Of a stretch of 39,753 nucleotides of DNA, positions 39,059 through 39,753 are shown one piece after another. Under the pieces are notes generated by a model that worked only from the letters and a program-made list of their open reading frames with translations, was not told the origin of the DNA and ran no database searches. The stretch's first letter is position 1. Every line of letters begins with the position of its first letter. Origin of the DNA: a virus; IMG/VR virus record IMGVR_UViG_3300045999_003205, positions 1 through 39,753 of that record; one strand, given 5' to 3'. Made by a program: the position numbers and the translations under genes.

Positions 39059-39454
39059 ATGATAAACAAACTAACTCAAAAACAAGTATTAAACTCATTA
39101 AAAGCAATTCAGCAAAATCACGAAAGAACAGAACTAGAAAAAGCAACTGCTAGGATACTTTCAAACAACATAACTGTTGAAGAAAATCCACAAAGATGGT
39201 TTAGATTATTCTGGGAAAATGATGGTTGCCAATCAGGACTTGTTAAAGAAATGATTTTTTACAAGGACACCTACCAATTCTTTGATAAACATAGCGAAGA
39301 AATCCTTGGTTTATTTAAACAAGAGGTTGAGAGTGGTTTTAAGTGCTCACCTGATATGTTTACTAAATCAGAGTTAAGTCATTTTGCCTTTGAGCAAGTT
39401 GCTTCAGATATACAAGTAGAAATTTATAATCAAGGAGAAATTAAAAATGATTGA
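39059..39454 (+). CDS. DUF7222-like small phage/plasmid protein
   Basis: 131 residues, AAAAGGA before ATG 39059. The stretch W-E-N-D-G-C-Q-S-G-L-V-K-E-M-I-F-Y-K-D-T-Y-Q-F-F-D-K-H-S-E-E-I resembles, from memory, a widespread family of small phage and plasmid proteins of unknown function (G-C-x-S-G-M-V and Y-Y-x-D-T-H-x-F-Y). The N-terminus is a basic helix. It overlaps the next gene by 8 bases. Confidence 0.6.
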   Translation: MINKLTQKQVLNSLKAIQQNHERTELEKATARILSNNITVEENPQRWFRLFWENDGCQSGLVKEMIFYKDTYQFFDKHSEEILGLFKQEVESGFKCSPDMFTKSELSHFAFEQVASDIQVEIYNQGEIKND

Positions 39455-39753
39455 ATTTGTAATGGATGACAGACACACAAGTGAGTTATCAGGATTTGAA
39501 TTTGAAGGTATTAAAAGCAATTGGAAGAGTGAAATGCATACTAGGATTATTAATAATGCCGACAAACCTTTAGAAGTATGGAGTTTTGTTGATTACAAAC
39601 AAACACAAACAAATAAACTGTTAGCAGAAAATATCTACATAGAACTATTTGTTGATGGTAAATTAAAAAATGGTAAAGATACTTTCAAAGTTTGGAAGAG
39701 ATTAGGAATACCATTTACCATACAACCAAAACAAATTGTTGCAGTTGATATGT
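39447..39753 (+). CDS. 5' part of a hypothetical early protein (continues at base 1)
   Basis: Start ATG 39447 with AAGGAGAAA upstream. The frame runs off the right end at residue 102, and the same frame continues in bases 1-207 after removing the repeated 126 bases, giving a 128-residue protein. The N-terminal half is charged with W-K-S-E-M-H-T-R and V-W-S-F-V-D-Y; no family is recognised. Confidence 0.8.
   Translation, partial: MIEFVMDDRHTSELSGFEFEGIKSNWKSEMHTRIINNADKPLEVWSFVDYKQTQTNKLLAENIYIELFVDGKLKNGKDTFKVWKRLGIPFTIQPKQIVAVDM
39627..39752. repeat. Terminal redundancy (copy of bases 1-126)
   Basis: Bases 39627-39752 equal bases 1-126 exactly; the final base 39753 (T) differs from base 127 (A). 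The overlap lies within a coding gene and has no sign of a cos site or of a true direct terminal repeat. It most simply shows that the assembly closes into a circle, the length being near a common assembler overlap of 127. Confidence 0.9.

Noticed and set aside
1-39753. Alternative genetic code with TGA read as an amino acid
   Set aside because: Many genes end in TGA within tight ATGA overlaps, and conserved proteins such as terminase and CHAP end sensibly with standard stops.

Overview
The window is one complete genome of a tailed double-stranded DNA phage (siphovirus type), about 39.6 kb and AT-rich. The last 126 bases (39627-39752) repeat bases 1-126 exactly, and one gene runs off the right edge and continues at base 1. 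The molecule is therefore circular or circularly permuted, and the sequence is best read as a closed circle of about 39,626 bp. No integrase, tRNA, CRISPR array or transposon was seen, so there is no sign of lysogeny by integration. TGA is used as a normal stop. A CHAP-type endolysin and strong Shine-Dalgarno sites fit a bacterial, probably Gram-positive-type host. The host cannot be named from the sequence.

Layout. (1) 1-443 and 33.6-39.7 kb, continuing across the join to 3.6 kb: early and replication genes. These include an HTH replication initiator whose gene carries an iteron-like, AT-rich candidate origin, a PrimPol-helicase fusion, an SSB-like protein, two small HTH regulators and many small unknown proteins. 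A short minus-strand operon at 463-1114 encodes an HNH protein and two related small proteins. Five near-identical sigma70-type promoters with a built-in palindrome (about 1225, 2231, 36862, 37693 and 38462) form a shared regulon. (2) 3.7-12.6 kb: an HNH nuclease, then a block of three GT2 glycosyltransferases, two SAM methyltransferases, one GT4 glycosyltransferase with a SEC-C tail, a GP88-family protein, a ParB-like protein, a TET/JBP-type 2OG-Fe(II) dioxygenase and a TET-associated glycosyltransferase. This reads as a DNA base hypermodification locus: oxidise a 5-methyl pyrimidine, attach a sugar, then extend and methylate the glycan. (3) 12.6-29 kb: small and large terminase, portal, MuF-like protein, a large LamG-containing fibre, a multidomain prohead protease, capsid, head-tail connectors, tail tube, a frameshifted tail chaperone pair and a short tape measure. 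(4) 29-33.7 kb: distal tail and baseplate proteins, fibre proteins, membrane lysis candidates, the CHAP endolysin and a small cationic peptide.

Two promoter styles stand out. Early genes use TTGACA-N16-TATAAT with an operator. A second set uses an extended -10 (TGnTAnAAT) ending exactly 6 nt before the start codon with no Shine-Dalgarno site, which implies leaderless mRNAs for ParB, small terminase, the tail chaperone and the small peptide. The most notable system is the modification locus. It has a TET/JBP oxygenase and many glycosyltransferases, but no recognisable cytosine-5 methyltransferase or pyrimidine hydroxymethylase. Its substrate may therefore be thymine (as in base J) or host-made 5-methylcytosine.
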